Source: Paraburkholderia sp. ZP32-5 (lineage in GTDB: Bacteria > Pseudomonadota > Gammaproteobacteria > Burkholderiales > Burkholderiaceae). From it: 64,000 nucleotides of DNA. Within the stretch, counting starts at the first letter, position 1, and each line of letters opens with the position of its first letter. The translations under genes were made by a program, and so were the position numbers. This document shows, piece by piece, positions 28,771-36,969 of this stretch. The stretch covers positions 806,001-870,000 of the forward strand of contig NZ_JAJEJP010000001.1 of NCBI RefSeq assembly GCF_021390495.1, read 5' to 3'. The notes beneath the pieces are model-generated. The model worked only from the letters and a program-made list of their open reading frames with translations, was not told where the DNA came from and made no database searches.

Positions 28771-28935
28771 TCACCGATCGGCCAGCCGTGGCGCACCGGA
28801 CCACGTCCGCGACATCGAATCGAGCGTGCCGGCGTGCGCGGCGCTCGCATGAAACGCCAGGTCGGCGACGATCGGCAGCGCGAGCAGCGCGGCCAGCAAC
28901 GCGCGGCGCGCGAGACGGGGAAGCGGTCGGATCAT
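28771..28935 (-). CDS. Possible small exported protein inside the urease operon
   Basis: A 54-residue open frame between ureD and ureA on the same strand. It opens MIRPLPRLARRALLAALLALPIVADLAF, a basic then hydrophobic stretch like a signal peptide, with a plausible cleavage after SAAHA. That leaves a mature tail of only about 19 residues. I see no good ribosome site before ATG 28935, and the frame is open further upstream. No family is recognised. It may be real, a relic of a larger gene, or chance in GC-rich DNA. The remaining gap 28936-29283 shows no other gene. Confidence 0.35.
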   Translation of the reverse strand: MIRPLPRLARRALLAALLALPIVADLAFHASAAHAGTLDSMSRTWSGAPRLADR

Positions 28936-29283
28936 GGCGGATGGGGCGGTGGCGTGTCGTTGTGATGTTGGCGTGCGGGGCGGCTGTTGTTGACGCGTGG
29001 CGACGTGGCAGGGTGGCCGCATGCATGTGGCCGAACTCGCTTCGACGCCCGCGTTCGATGGCGATGGCAAGAGATGCAAGCTATGTGCCATCGCGCTGTT
29101 GCCTGGCCTCGCGGCGTGGCAAGCAGCCTCGCGCACAAATGTGGGGCGTATGTGCGTGCCATGTTGGTGCGCGACGGGCGTTGTGAAGGTGAAAGGCGGC
29201 GAGCCGGCGTGATATGCCGACGTTTCGATAGTTGGAAGTTCGTGGGCTTCGCGCGAGTGCGCTGTTTGTCCGTGCCGCTCAGC

Positions 29284-30165
29284 TCAGGTCGCCCAGATCC
29301 GCAACGGCACAGCCGGGACGCCATGCACGAGCGGCCGCAATTGCAGCCAGCAGCGCGTGAGCGCGTTCTGCAGCGTTTCCATCGACTGCGATACCGCGCG
29401 CACGAGCAGCACGCCGTCCGTGACGCATGACGCGGCGGCGCGCAGTGTGTCGTCGAATGGAAGTTGCGCGCTCAGCGATTCGGCGAGCGCGCTATCGCAG
29501 GCCGCACCGATCGCCCATAGCGTGCCGTACGCGGGAAAGCCGGCGAGTCCTTGCGGCGCGTCGCGCAGCGGATCATCGGCCGTGAGGCTCGCGCGCTCGA
29601 ACCATAGCAACTCGCCACGCGCGCCGACGATGCGCGCTACCGTGCGCAAACTTCCGGCCGACCAGCGTTCACCGGCGGCTTGCCGTCCAAGCTGCGTCGC
29701 GTCCCAGCCGATTGCGGTGGCGCCGTCGGCGAGCGTCAGAGAAAAATCGGTTTGCGCATTCGCATGGTCGAACACGATGTTGTTCTGCGGAAGCCAGTCG
29801 AGCTTCGCGTGCTCGCCGACATGCAGCGCAATGCGTTGCCGTGCCGCGCGACCGTTCGACTTGTACCACTTGGTCGCGCCTGGTGTAGTCAGTACCGCAT
29901 GCGTGTGCGCGCCGAGCGTAACGTCGATATCGAGTTGATCGCCGCCCGCGATGCCGCCGGGCGGATGCAAGATCACCGCGTGGCAGATTGCCTGGCCTTC
30001 CGGATAGAGCGGTCGTTGCACGCGCAGCGGTCCATCGTGGAGCCGGTGCGCGAGCGTCGTGCGCGCGTCGCCGCCGACGAAACCGAGTTCAAGACGCGCG
30101 TGCCACGGCGCATGCGCGGCAGGCTGCGCATTGGCGAGCGCGGCGTGATTTTCGTGAAGCGACAT
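29284..30165 (-). CDS. ureD: Urease accessory protein UreD
   Basis: About 293 residues. UreD (UreH) docks on apo-urease and forms the tunnel that guides nickel from UreG and UreF to the active site. Family segments visible are [56 protein letters not shown] and [13 protein letters not shown] choose ATG 30165 ([13 protein letters not shown]); the frame is open to 30291 but the extra part is Arg/Ser/Pro-rich and unlike the family. It is the first gene of the minus-strand urease operon. Confidence 0.95.
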   Translation of the reverse strand: MSLHENHAALANAQPAAHAPWHARLELGFVGGDARTTLAHRLHDGPLRVQRPLYPEGQAICHAVILHPPGGIAGGDQLDIDVTLGAHTHAVLTTPGATKWYKSNGRAARQRIALHVGEHAKLDWLPQNNIVFDHANAQTDFSLTLADGATAIGWDATQLGRQAAGERWSAGSLRTVARIVGARGELLWFERASLTADDPLRDAPQGLAGFPAYGTLWAIGAACDSALAESLSAQLPFDDTLRAAASCVTDGVLLVRAVSQSMETLQNALTRCWLQLRPLVHGVPAVPLRIWAT

Positions 30166-30526
30166 GCGAATGGACGAGCGAGCGGGCGTGAAGGAAGGGC
30201 GCGGAAGAAAAGAGCGGCAGGCTCGCGCGAGTGGCGCCGCGGCCATGCCTGATACGTCTGATCTGCCGCTACGATGCGGCGAGGATAGCACGCGTACTCA
30301 CGTGGACAATTTGCGTGAGTCGAGCTGATCGTGGCGCGTGGAGCGCAGAGCGTGGCGCTTGACGTGAAACGGACTGAACGGCGCGGGAAGATTTTGCGTG
30401 AGCCCGGCGTAGCCAGGAAGCCGCCAGGAAATCGGCAGGCACCCGGCAGGCACCCGGCAGCGGACGCACGCGCCGCGCTTCGCGTCGCCGCGAGGAAGCG
30501 GCGAGCGCAGCTTCGGTTGTGGTCGA
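30166..30526. other. Region upstream of the urease operon
   Basis: About 360 bp separates ureD from the next minus-strand gene and should carry the urease promoter. I looked for a GG-N10-GC sigma-54 pattern on the minus strand and found none. The only structure noted is the tandem repeat at 30433-30460. Confidence 0.4.
30433..30460. repeat. 11-bp tandem repeat, 2.5 copies
   Basis: CGGCAGGCACC occurs at 30433-30443 and 30444-30454, followed by a partial copy CGGCAG at 30455-30460. It lies in the gap upstream of ureD. No function is known to me. Confidence 0.8.
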
Positions 30527-30724
30527 TTACGGCGCGCTGCCCTCGGCCGATGCCTCGGTTGCGGACAATACCTTGATGCCTTCCCAATGCGGATGCAGCA
30601 GGCGTAGAACGGCGACGATCGCGCGCGGCGTGTTTTCCGCCGCGGTCACCAGGTCGGTGCCTGTCTTCACTGCTTTTTTGCCATGCTGGCAATACTGATA
30701 CTCGACGTGAACCGTCACGGGCAT
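30527..30724 (-). CDS. Small hypothetical protein (65 aa)
   Basis: A 65-residue protein that opens MPVTVHVEYQYCQHGKKAVKTG and contains NTPRAIVAVLRLLHPHWEGIKVLS. GGAG lies 6 bp before the ATG, so translation is likely. It has no signal peptide, no membrane segment and no motif I can assign; a Cys and several His residues occur but not in a known metal pattern. The next minus-strand gene upstream (30833-31192) ends 108 bp away. Position between ureD and the urea transporter hints at a nitrogen-related role, but that is only context. Confidence 0.65.
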   Translation of the reverse strand: MPVTVHVEYQYCQHGKKAVKTGTDLVTAAENTPRAIVAVLRLLHPHWEGIKVLSATEASAEGSAP

Positions 30725-30832
30725 AACTTACTCCATCGTTAATTGATCTTTCGTGGACAAACACAACTCAACAGTGCGCGCGGACGCGCTGCCCCGTGGG
30801 GCAAAACTTTCGATGCTTGCAGGCAGGTGCGT

Positions 30833-31192
30833 CTAGCGTATGAGTGTCGCCTCGGTATGATCATGCAAGCCACGCTCGGCGCGATCGATGAATCCGCAAT
30901 CGAGCAATAGCTGACAGAACGCCTCGGGCGAACACGACGGCCCGGTTGTCCCGGCCATTTTCGCGAGAACGTCGGGGACCGAGGCGAGCACGTGCCAACT
31001 GTCGTAATAGGCGTGCAGTTGCGGCGCGAGTTCGTTGCCGAGCTTTTCCCAGCGCACCGACAACATGCCGGCCGTCTCGCCGCTGTCTTCGCGGAACAGA
31101 CCAAAGGTCACGGCCGATACGACATTCATCACGCGGCAATAGGAGGCGGAGTTCTGATAGAACTCGCGTCTAAGTTGACTTTTCCCGTCCAT
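30833..31192 (-). CDS. Hypothetical protein (119 aa)
   Basis: A 119-residue protein that I do not recognise. The start ATG at 31192 is fixed by a very strong AGGAGGAG ribosome site 3-5 bp upstream; an ATG at 31222 lies before that site and is not used here. The sequence looks helical and soluble, with RREFYQNSASYCRVMNVVSAVTFGLF, a central acidic-aromatic part (HAYYDSWHVLASVPDVLAKMAG) and two Cys in CSPEAFCQLLLDCGF. The strong ribosome site suggests abundant expression. It lies between the 65-residue gene and a GNAT gene on the same strand. Confidence 0.75.
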   Translation of the reverse strand: MDGKSQLRREFYQNSASYCRVMNVVSAVTFGLFREDSGETAGMLSVRWEKLGNELAPQLHAYYDSWHVLASVPDVLAKMAGTTGPSCSPEAFCQLLLDCGFIDRAERGLHDHTEATLIR

Positions 31193-31297
31193 GGTCTCCT
31201 CCTGGTTAAACGGTCCTGACATTGGCCCGGCGCTTCTGCCCGAGTTGCAACGATTTAAAACGGCACGGAAATCGTTTGCGAGCTGGAAATTTCTCCA

Positions 31298-31717
31298 TCA
31301 ACGGATGCGCGCGCACCGATTTGCCCAGAAGGCGGCGGCGTAGGGCGACGCGCGACGGGACGGCACGAACTTCCGCTGTGTGGCGTGCTCGCCGAGGTTG
31401 TACATGGCCGATGCAATCCCTCTTCTGCGAAAGGCCTTTCTCACCGCGACTTCGTTGACCACCAGCACGTCGTCGCACGGGCCGAACGACAGGAAGCCGA
31501 CGAGTGCTCCGTTGCGTTCGAACACGGCCATGTACCAGGGCGATGTCGAGTCCGCCATGTCGATCCAGTATTCGAAGCGGTATCCCGCCGCCTCGCGCCG
31601 CACCGCAGGTGTCGCGGCTGTCGAGCGAAGCGCGTCGATGGTATCGGCATGACTCGTCCACCGGTCCTCGTGGTCCGCCGAGGTAAAGGCGCCCCCGGTG
31701 GCATCGATCTTTTCCAT
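31298..31717 (-). CDS. GNAT-family N-acetyltransferase
   Basis: A 139-residue acetyltransferase. Motif A for acetyl-CoA binding is seen as VVNEVAVRKAFRRRGIASAMY (RRRGIA is the Q/R-x-x-G-x-G/A core). Motif D/C strands precede it in WYMAVFERNGALVGFLSF. The acceptor could be an amine, an antibiotic, a protein N-terminus or lysine; sequence alone does not decide. The C-terminus after ASAMYNLGEHA is short, so the protein is near the minimum for the fold. It lies upstream of the 119-residue gene and probably in the same unit. Confidence 0.75.
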   Translation of the reverse strand: MEKIDATGGAFTSADHEDRWTSHADTIDALRSTAATPAVRREAAGYRFEYWIDMADSTSPWYMAVFERNGALVGFLSFGPCDDVLVVNEVAVRKAFRRRGIASAMYNLGEHATQRKFVPSRRASPYAAAFWANRCARIR

Positions 31718-32060
31718 CGCCTGGTTCGTCTGTTCCGTTATCCGGCGCAGCCCTCGTCGCTTGAACGCTGGCCCGAGCCGCGATCCTGCACGGCGTTTCA
31801 GCGCCTGCTTACTTCAAGGCTGGCTTCACAGCCCTCTTTGCAGCCTGCTTCACAGCCTGTTTAACGGATAGGTGGCGGATAACTTGAGCGGCAGCGTTCA
31901 GACGTGCCGGATGGCGGGACGGCGCATGCAAGTGCATTGCCGCGAGCGATTCTTCGGATGATTGATCAGATGATTGATCAGTTGCCTGCGAGGAAAGGGC
32001 GCTGTTCGAGTAGCGTCGACCAGCGCCGTCAACAGATGAGCTTCGGGTATAGCAACACGT
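31718..32060. other. Intergenic region downstream of urtE with short repeats
   Basis: About 340 bp follows the urea transporter genes. It contains a 12-bp tandem duplication GATGATTGATCA (31957-31968 and 31969-31980) and a Lys/Ala-coding stretch at 31809-31860 on the minus strand made of CAGCCTG-type repeats. No clear terminator or gene was found. Confidence 0.4.
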
Positions 32061-32753
32061 TCAAACGGCGATCAACGCGCGCACGCCATCGTCGTCCATC
32101 TTCGCGCCCTCGCCGCCGGCGATGATCTCGCCGCGGCTCATCACCCAGTAGCGATCGGCGATTGCTTTCGCGAAGTCGTAATACTGCTCGACGAGCAGCA
32201 CCGTCATGCCCATTTCCTCGACCAGTTGCCGCAGCGTGCGGCCGATGTCCTGAATGATCGACGGCTGGATGCCTTCGGTCGGCTCGTCGAGAATCAGCAG
32301 TTGCGGCTCGCTCATCAGCGCGCGGCCGATCGCCAGTTGTTGCTGCTGGCCGCCGGACAGATCGCCGCCGCGCCGGTTGCGCATGTCCTTCAGCACGGGG
32401 AACAGTTCGTAGATGCGCGCGGGGATCTGCTTCGGCGCTTTTTTGCTGGCCGCGCCGACCAGCAGATTTTCCTCGACGGTCAGACGCGGAAAGATATCGC
32501 GGCCTTGCGGCACATAAGCGAGCCCCTGGGCGACGCGCGCATGCGTCGGCAGCTTTGTGATCGGCGCGCCGCGCCATGCGATCGCGCCGCTTTTCGCGGG
32601 CACGACGCCCATCAGGCAGCGCAGCAGTGTGGTCTTGCCGACGCCGTTGCGGCCGAGCAGCACCGTCAGCTTGCCGTCGGGCACGGTCAGTTTGACGTCG
32701 CGCAGGATATGGCTGCCGCCGTAGTACTGGTTCAGCTTTTCTACTTCGAGCAT
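32061..32753 (-). CDS. urtE: Urea ABC transporter ATP-binding subunit UrtE
   Basis: A 230-residue ABC ATPase of the branched-chain amino acid/urea (LivF-like) type. The Walker A is GRNGVGKTT at 34-42, the signature LSGGQ is at 132-136 and Walker B LLILDEP at 152-158. The typical UrtE segments are LNQYYGGSHILRDV at the start and PTEGIQPSIIQDIG. It pairs with UrtD to drive UrtB/UrtC. It is the last gene of the operon and lies about 100 bp after urtD, a gap that holds a tandem repeat. Confidence 0.95.
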   Translation of the reverse strand: MLEVEKLNQYYGGSHILRDVKLTVPDGKLTVLLGRNGVGKTTLLRCLMGVVPAKSGAIAWRGAPITKLPTHARVAQGLAYVPQGRDIFPRLTVEENLLVGAASKKAPKQIPARIYELFPVLKDMRNRRGGDLSGGQQQQLAIGRALMSEPQLLILDEPTEGIQPSIIQDIGRTLRQLVEEMGMTVLLVEQYYDFAKAIADRYWVMSRGEIIAGGEGAKMDDDGVRALIAV

Positions 32754-32814
32754 GTTCGTGATGTCCCGTGCAATCGTTGCGTCAGCAGCGGGCTGACGAC
32801 GCGTTTATCGGCCC

Positions 32815-32866
32815 GCTCAGCGGTCCAGCTCAGCGGTCCAGCTCATCGACCCAGCTCATCGGCCCA
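32815..32866. repeat. 13-bp tandem repeat, four copies, covering the urtD stop codon
   Basis: Four head-to-tail 13-mers: two identical GCTCAGCGGTCCA units (32815-32827, 32828-32840), then GCTCATCGACCCA (32841-32853) and GCTCATCGGCCCA (32854-32866). The last unit contains the urtD stop codon, so the array seems to have grown out of the end of urtD into the urtD-urtE gap. Confidence 0.9.
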
Positions 32867-33719
32867 GATACGACTCAATGACCATCTCATCGCGCTTCAC
32901 CTCATCGAGCGTGCCGTGCGCGAGCACGCGCCCTTCGGCCATCACCGTGACCTTGCCGCGCTCGCCCGCCAGCGCCGCGACGAATTCCATGTCGTGTTCG
33001 ACGACCATCATCGAGCAACTGCCGCGCAAGCGGTTGAGCAGCGCGGCGAGCTGCATCGTTTCGTCGTCGGTCATGCCGGCGGCCGGTTCGTCGAGCAACA
33101 GCAGCGCCGGTTGCTGCATCAGCAGCATGCCGATTTCGAGCCGCTGCTTCTGCCCGTGCGACAACTCGCCGGCGAGCCGCCGCGCTTCGCTCTCCAGTCC
33201 GATCAACTCGAGCGTTTCCTCGATACGCGCCTGCGCGTCGCGATCGAGCCGCGCGCGCAGCGATGCCCACCAGCTCTTGTCGGTCTTCATCGCGAGTTCG
33301 AGGTTCTCCCACACCGGATGCTGCTCGAACACGGTCGGCTTCTGGAACTTGCGGCCGATGCCCGCGCGCGCGATCGCCGGCTCGTTCATCCGCGTCAGAT
33401 CGATCGACTGGCCGAGAAACACCTTGCCGTTGTCGGGCGAGGTCTTGCCGGTGATCACGTCCATCATCGTCGTCTTGCCGGCGCCGTTCGGACCGATGAT
33501 GCAGCGCAGCTCGCCGGCGTCGATTGCGAGCGACAGCGCATTCAACGCGCGAAAGCCGTCGAAGCTGACGGTCACGTCCTCCAGATAGAGGATCGTGCCG
33601 TGCGATACGTCGATTTCGCCGGGCACGACCGCATGCCCCATGTTCGCGACGCCGCTGAGCGCCTGTTCGGCGGGTTCTTCAGGTAAAGCCAGATCGGGAA
33701 CCATCGGGTTTTCGTTCAT
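32856..33719 (-). CDS. urtD: Urea ABC transporter ATP-binding subunit UrtD
   Basis: About 287 residues, a LivG-like ABC ATPase. Walker A is GPNGAGKTT at 76-84, then the signature LSHGQKQRLEIG and Walker B LLLLDEPAAGM. The first 40 residues are an unconserved extension before the ABC core that begins ILYLEDVTVSFDGF. The ATG at 33719 shares one base with the urtC stop (TGATG), fixing the start and indicating coupled translation. A long frame running antisense-like through urtC is only a shadow of this gene. Confidence 0.95.
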   Translation of the reverse strand: MNENPMVPDLALPEEPAEQALSGVANMGHAVVPGEIDVSHGTILYLEDVTVSFDGFRALNALSLAIDAGELRCIIGPNGAGKTTMMDVITGKTSPDNGKVFLGQSIDLTRMNEPAIARAGIGRKFQKPTVFEQHPVWENLELAMKTDKSWWASLRARLDRDAQARIEETLELIGLESEARRLAGELSHGQKQRLEIGMLLMQQPALLLLDEPAAGMTDDETMQLAALLNRLRGSCSMMVVEHDMEFVAALAGERGKVTVMAEGRVLAHGTLDEVKRDEMVIESYLGR

Positions 33720-34927
33720 CAGCGGTTGCTCCTGCGCGTCAGCAGAGCGGCGAGCCCCATGATGCCGTTCGGCAGCAGCAGCGGCACCAGCACGAAAATG
33801 AGGCCGAGAAAGAACAGCCAGTACTCGGGGAAATTCGCGGTGAAAAAGCTCTTCGCGCCGTTCACCGCGAACGCGCCGATGATCGGGCCGATCAGCGTGC
33901 CGCGTCCGCCGACCGCGACCCAGATCGCCATTTCGATCGAATTGCCCGGCGACATCTCGCCCGGATTGATGATGCCGACCTGCGGCACGTACAGCGCGCC
34001 CGCGATACCGCACAGTACGGCCGACACGGTCCACACGAACAGCTTGTACGCAAGCGGGCTGTAGCCGAGGAACATCAAACGTGTTTCGCCGTCGCGTACC
34101 GCGGTGACAACGCGCCCGAGCTTCGACGTGACGATCGCGCGCGCGCCGAGAAACGCGAGGACCAGCACCGCGAACGTGATCAGCAACAGCGCCGCGCGCG
34201 TGCCCTGGTGCGTGATCGGAAAGCCGGCGATGCGCTTGAAGTCGGTAAAGCCGTTGTTGCCGCCGAAGCCCGTTTCGTTGCGATAGAACAGCAGCATCGC
34301 GGCGAAGGTCATCGCCTGCGTGATGATCGACAGGTACACGCCTTTCACGCGCGAGCGGAACGTGAAGAAGCCGAAGATCCACGCGATTACGGCCGGCACG
34401 AGCACGACGAGCAGCAACGCGTAGCCGAGATGCTGCGTGCCCTGCCAGTACCACGGCAACTGATGCCAGTCGAGAAACACCATGAAGTCGGGCAGATCGC
34501 TGCCGTACTTGCCGTCGTGGCCGATCGCGCGCATCAGGTACATACCGATCGCGTAGCCGCCGAGCGCGAAGAACAGTGCATGGCCGAGGCTCAGAATGCC
34601 GCAGTAGCCCCACACGAGATCGAGCGCGAGCGCCGCGATCGCGTAGCACATGAATTTGCCGGTGAGCGTCATCGCGTACGCGGACAGATGCAGCGCGCTG
34701 GTCTCCGGAATCACGAGCGCGGCGAACGGCACGCCGAGGCCGAACACGATGATCAGCGCGATCAGTGCGAGCCACGCGCAGCGCGACAGCAGCGCGGGGC
34801 GCGGAGGCAGGCCGAGTGCGAAGCCGGTGTTGGTGTCACGTGCGGCGGGTGCGCCGTTGCCGGTCGTGGCGGCGCGTGACGTCGCGCTGGAAGACGAAGA
34901 AGTTGCCGATGAGCTAGCCGATGTCAT
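33719..34927 (-). CDS. urtC: Urea ABC transporter permease UrtC
   Basis: A 402-residue inner-membrane permease of the LivM type with about ten helices. Family segments are LVWGYCGILSLGHALFFALGGYAIGMYLMR, KGVYLSIITQAMTFA, NNGFTDFKRI and the cytoplasmic coupling region YKLFVWTVSAVLCGIAGALYVPQVGIINP. A Ser/Thr-rich stretch of about 40 residues precedes the first helix and is not typical. It starts 1 bp after the urtB stop. Confidence 0.96.
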   Translation of the reverse strand: MTSASSSATSSSSSATSRAATTGNGAPAARDTNTGFALGLPPRPALLSRCAWLALIALIIVFGLGVPFAALVIPETSALHLSAYAMTLTGKFMCYAIAALALDLVWGYCGILSLGHALFFALGGYAIGMYLMRAIGHDGKYGSDLPDFMVFLDWHQLPWYWQGTQHLGYALLLVVLVPAVIAWIFGFFTFRSRVKGVYLSIITQAMTFAAMLLFYRNETGFGGNNGFTDFKRIAGFPITHQGTRAALLLITFAVLVLAFLGARAIVTSKLGRVVTAVRDGETRLMFLGYSPLAYKLFVWTVSAVLCGIAGALYVPQVGIINPGEMSPGNSIEMAIWVAVGGRGTLIGPIIGAFAVNGAKSFFTANFPEYWLFFLGLIFVLVPLLLPNGIMGLAALLTRRSNR

Positions 34928-34928
34928 C

Positions 34929-36629
34929 TCATGCCTCCGCGCTGCGGCCCTTCAGGGCGAACATGCCCTGCGGACGTTTCTGGATGAACAGCACGATCAG
35001 CACGAGCACCGCGATCTTCGCGAGCACCGCGCCCCAGAACGGTTCGATCGCCTTGCTGACGAGGCCGAGGCCGAAGCCGCCGAGCACGGTGCCGGCGAGC
35101 TGGCCGACGCCGCCCAGTACGACCGCCATGAACGAATCGATGATGTAGCTCTGGCCGAGGTCCGGTCCGACATTGCCGATCTGCGACAGCGCGCAGCCGC
35201 CGAGGCCGGCGATGCCCGCGCCGAACGCGAACGCATACGAATCGACGCGCGCGGTCTTCACGCCGACGCACGCGGCCATGCGACGGTTCTGCGTGACCGC
35301 GCGCACGAACAGGCCAAGACGTGTGCGTGTGAGCACCCCCCACGCAATCGCGACGACGATCAGCGAGAACGCGAGAATCGCGAGCCGGTTATACGGCAGG
35401 ATCAGGTTCGGCAACACGGTCACGCCGCCGCTCATCCACGACGGATTCACGACCTGCACGTTTTGCGCGCCGAACAGCATGCGGGTCGCCTGAATCAGGA
35501 TCAGGCTCACGCCGAAGGTGGTCAGCAGCGTTTCGAGCGGGCGGCCATACAGGTGTTTCAGCACCAGCCGTTCGAGCACGATGCCGACGAGTCCCGCCGC
35601 GACGAATGCGGCCGGTATCGCGAGCAGCGGATACCAATCGAACGCGCCGGGAGCGAAGCGCTGGAACAGGTTCTGCACGACGTAGGTAGCGTACGCGCCG
35701 ATCATCAGGAATTCGCCGTGCGCCATGTTGATCACGCCGATCAGCCCATACGTGATCGCGAGGCCGAGCGCGGCGAGCAGCAGCACGCTGCCGAGCGACA
35801 GTCCCGCGAACAGCGTGCCCGCGATCTGGCTGCGGCGCTGGATCGTATCGAGTTCGTCGATGCCGCCTTGCGCGGCGGCGCGCACGCGTTCGTCGCTTTC
35901 GGCGTAAGAGCCGTCCGCTTTCCTCGCGACCAGCGGGCGCAGCAGCTCGTTCATGTCGAGGTCATGGCGCGCGGCAACCAGTTGCACTGCTTCGAGGCGC
36001 TTCGCCGGATCGGGGTCGTGCAATGCGGACATCGCCCATAGCGTGTCGAGACGCTTTTTCAGCGTGGGAACGGTCTCCTTCGCGCGGGCCGCGTCGATCA
36101 ACGGTTTGATCGATGGATCGGGGTTTTGCAGCAGCGCGTCGATGGCGGCGGCGCGCGTGGCTTCGTCCGGCGACGCGAGTTGCAGGCCCGATAGCGCGCC
36201 CGCTACTTTCGAGCGCAGCAGATTGTTCAGCGTGACCGGTTGTGCGTCGTTCGCGGCGACGGCCTGGCCCGTGACGGCATCGCGCGCGTTGTCGCCGTCC
36301 TGCAGCAGCACGGCGCCTGAGTCGGTGGCGAGTGCGCTGTCGTCGGCTAGCGCCTTCAACACCGCGAGCGACGCGGCATCGTGCGTCGCGATCAGTTTGT
36401 CGATGGCGGCGGATTTCGCGTCGAAGTCGTCGCCGGCCAGCGGCGCGACGTCAGCCTGGGTTAGCGCGAACGCGGCGGATGGTGCGGCCGCGGCGAGCAC
36501 GACGAGCGTTGCCGCAGCGAGCGCGCGGCGCGCGGATCGATGTATCGATTGCGGCGCGAGTCGCAACGTGAATGGCAACGTGAATTGCGGCAGCAAGCGC
36601 CGCGCGGAGAGAGGAAATGAAAACGCCAT
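34929..36629 (-). CDS. urtB: Urea ABC transporter permease UrtB
   Basis: A 566-residue protein. The C-terminal 290 residues form a LivH-type permease (ITYGLIGVINMAHGEFLMIGAYATYVVQ, NRRMAACVGVKTARVDSYAFAFGAGIAG). The first 270 residues are a signal peptide (ending PSAAFA) followed by a helical periplasmic domain with Ala-rich repeats, an arrangement known for UrtB and absent from plain LivH. I choose ATG 36629, which has AAAGG about 6 bp upstream; the open frame upstream to 36830 is Thr/Arg/His-rich and not family-like. It follows urtA on the minus strand after a 340-bp gap. Confidence 0.95.
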   Translation of the reverse strand: MAFSFPLSARRLLPQFTLPFTLRLAPQSIHRSARRALAAATLVVLAAAAPSAAFALTQADVAPLAGDDFDAKSAAIDKLIATHDAASLAVLKALADDSALATDSGAVLLQDGDNARDAVTGQAVAANDAQPVTLNNLLRSKVAGALSGLQLASPDEATRAAAIDALLQNPDPSIKPLIDAARAKETVPTLKKRLDTLWAMSALHDPDPAKRLEAVQLVAARHDLDMNELLRPLVARKADGSYAESDERVRAAAQGGIDELDTIQRRSQIAGTLFAGLSLGSVLLLAALGLAITYGLIGVINMAHGEFLMIGAYATYVVQNLFQRFAPGAFDWYPLLAIPAAFVAAGLVGIVLERLVLKHLYGRPLETLLTTFGVSLILIQATRMLFGAQNVQVVNPSWMSGGVTVLPNLILPYNRLAILAFSLIVVAIAWGVLTRTRLGLFVRAVTQNRRMAACVGVKTARVDSYAFAFGAGIAGLGGCALSQIGNVGPDLGQSYIIDSFMAVVLGGVGQLAGTVLGGFGLGLVSKAIEPFWGAVLAKIAVLVLIVLFIQKRPQGMFALKGRSAEA

Positions 36630-36969
36630 GGCGGCCTTTGCACGTTGCGAATCGATGAGCGGATAAAGGGCGTGCGCGGTGCGGCATCGTTCTTTGTGCG
36701 ATGTCGCGCCGCGACGCTGCTCGGGCTTGTCGCTGCCGTCGTCGTGTTGCGGTGTTGTCGTGTCGCCGTTGTGTTGTCGTCTTGTCGCGTCGCGCGGCCG
36801 CGTGGTTGCGTGCGCGTCAGCGCGTGGCACGAGCCCGCACCGGCCGCGCGATGCGCAAACACCAGCACCTGACGCGCATGGGCATGCAGATATCGCGAAG
36901 CGGCTTAACGGGTGGCGTGAGCGTGTGTTTCATGCCACCCATCGTGTCGCACGCTGCCCCGCTACGCCG
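36630..36969. other. Gap between urtA and urtB with low-complexity sequence
   Basis: This 340-bp stretch within the urt operon contains a GT-rich, low-complexity part (about 36720-36800, many GTCGTG/GTTGTC units). No gene, terminator or clear promoter was recognised. It may act to lower urtBCDE expression compared with urtA, which is common for binding-protein genes. Confidence 0.35.

Noticed and set aside
36720..36800. GT-rich stretch between urtA and urtB as an RNA gene or terminator
   Set aside because: No stable hairpin with a T-run could be drawn; it looks like simple low-complexity sequence.
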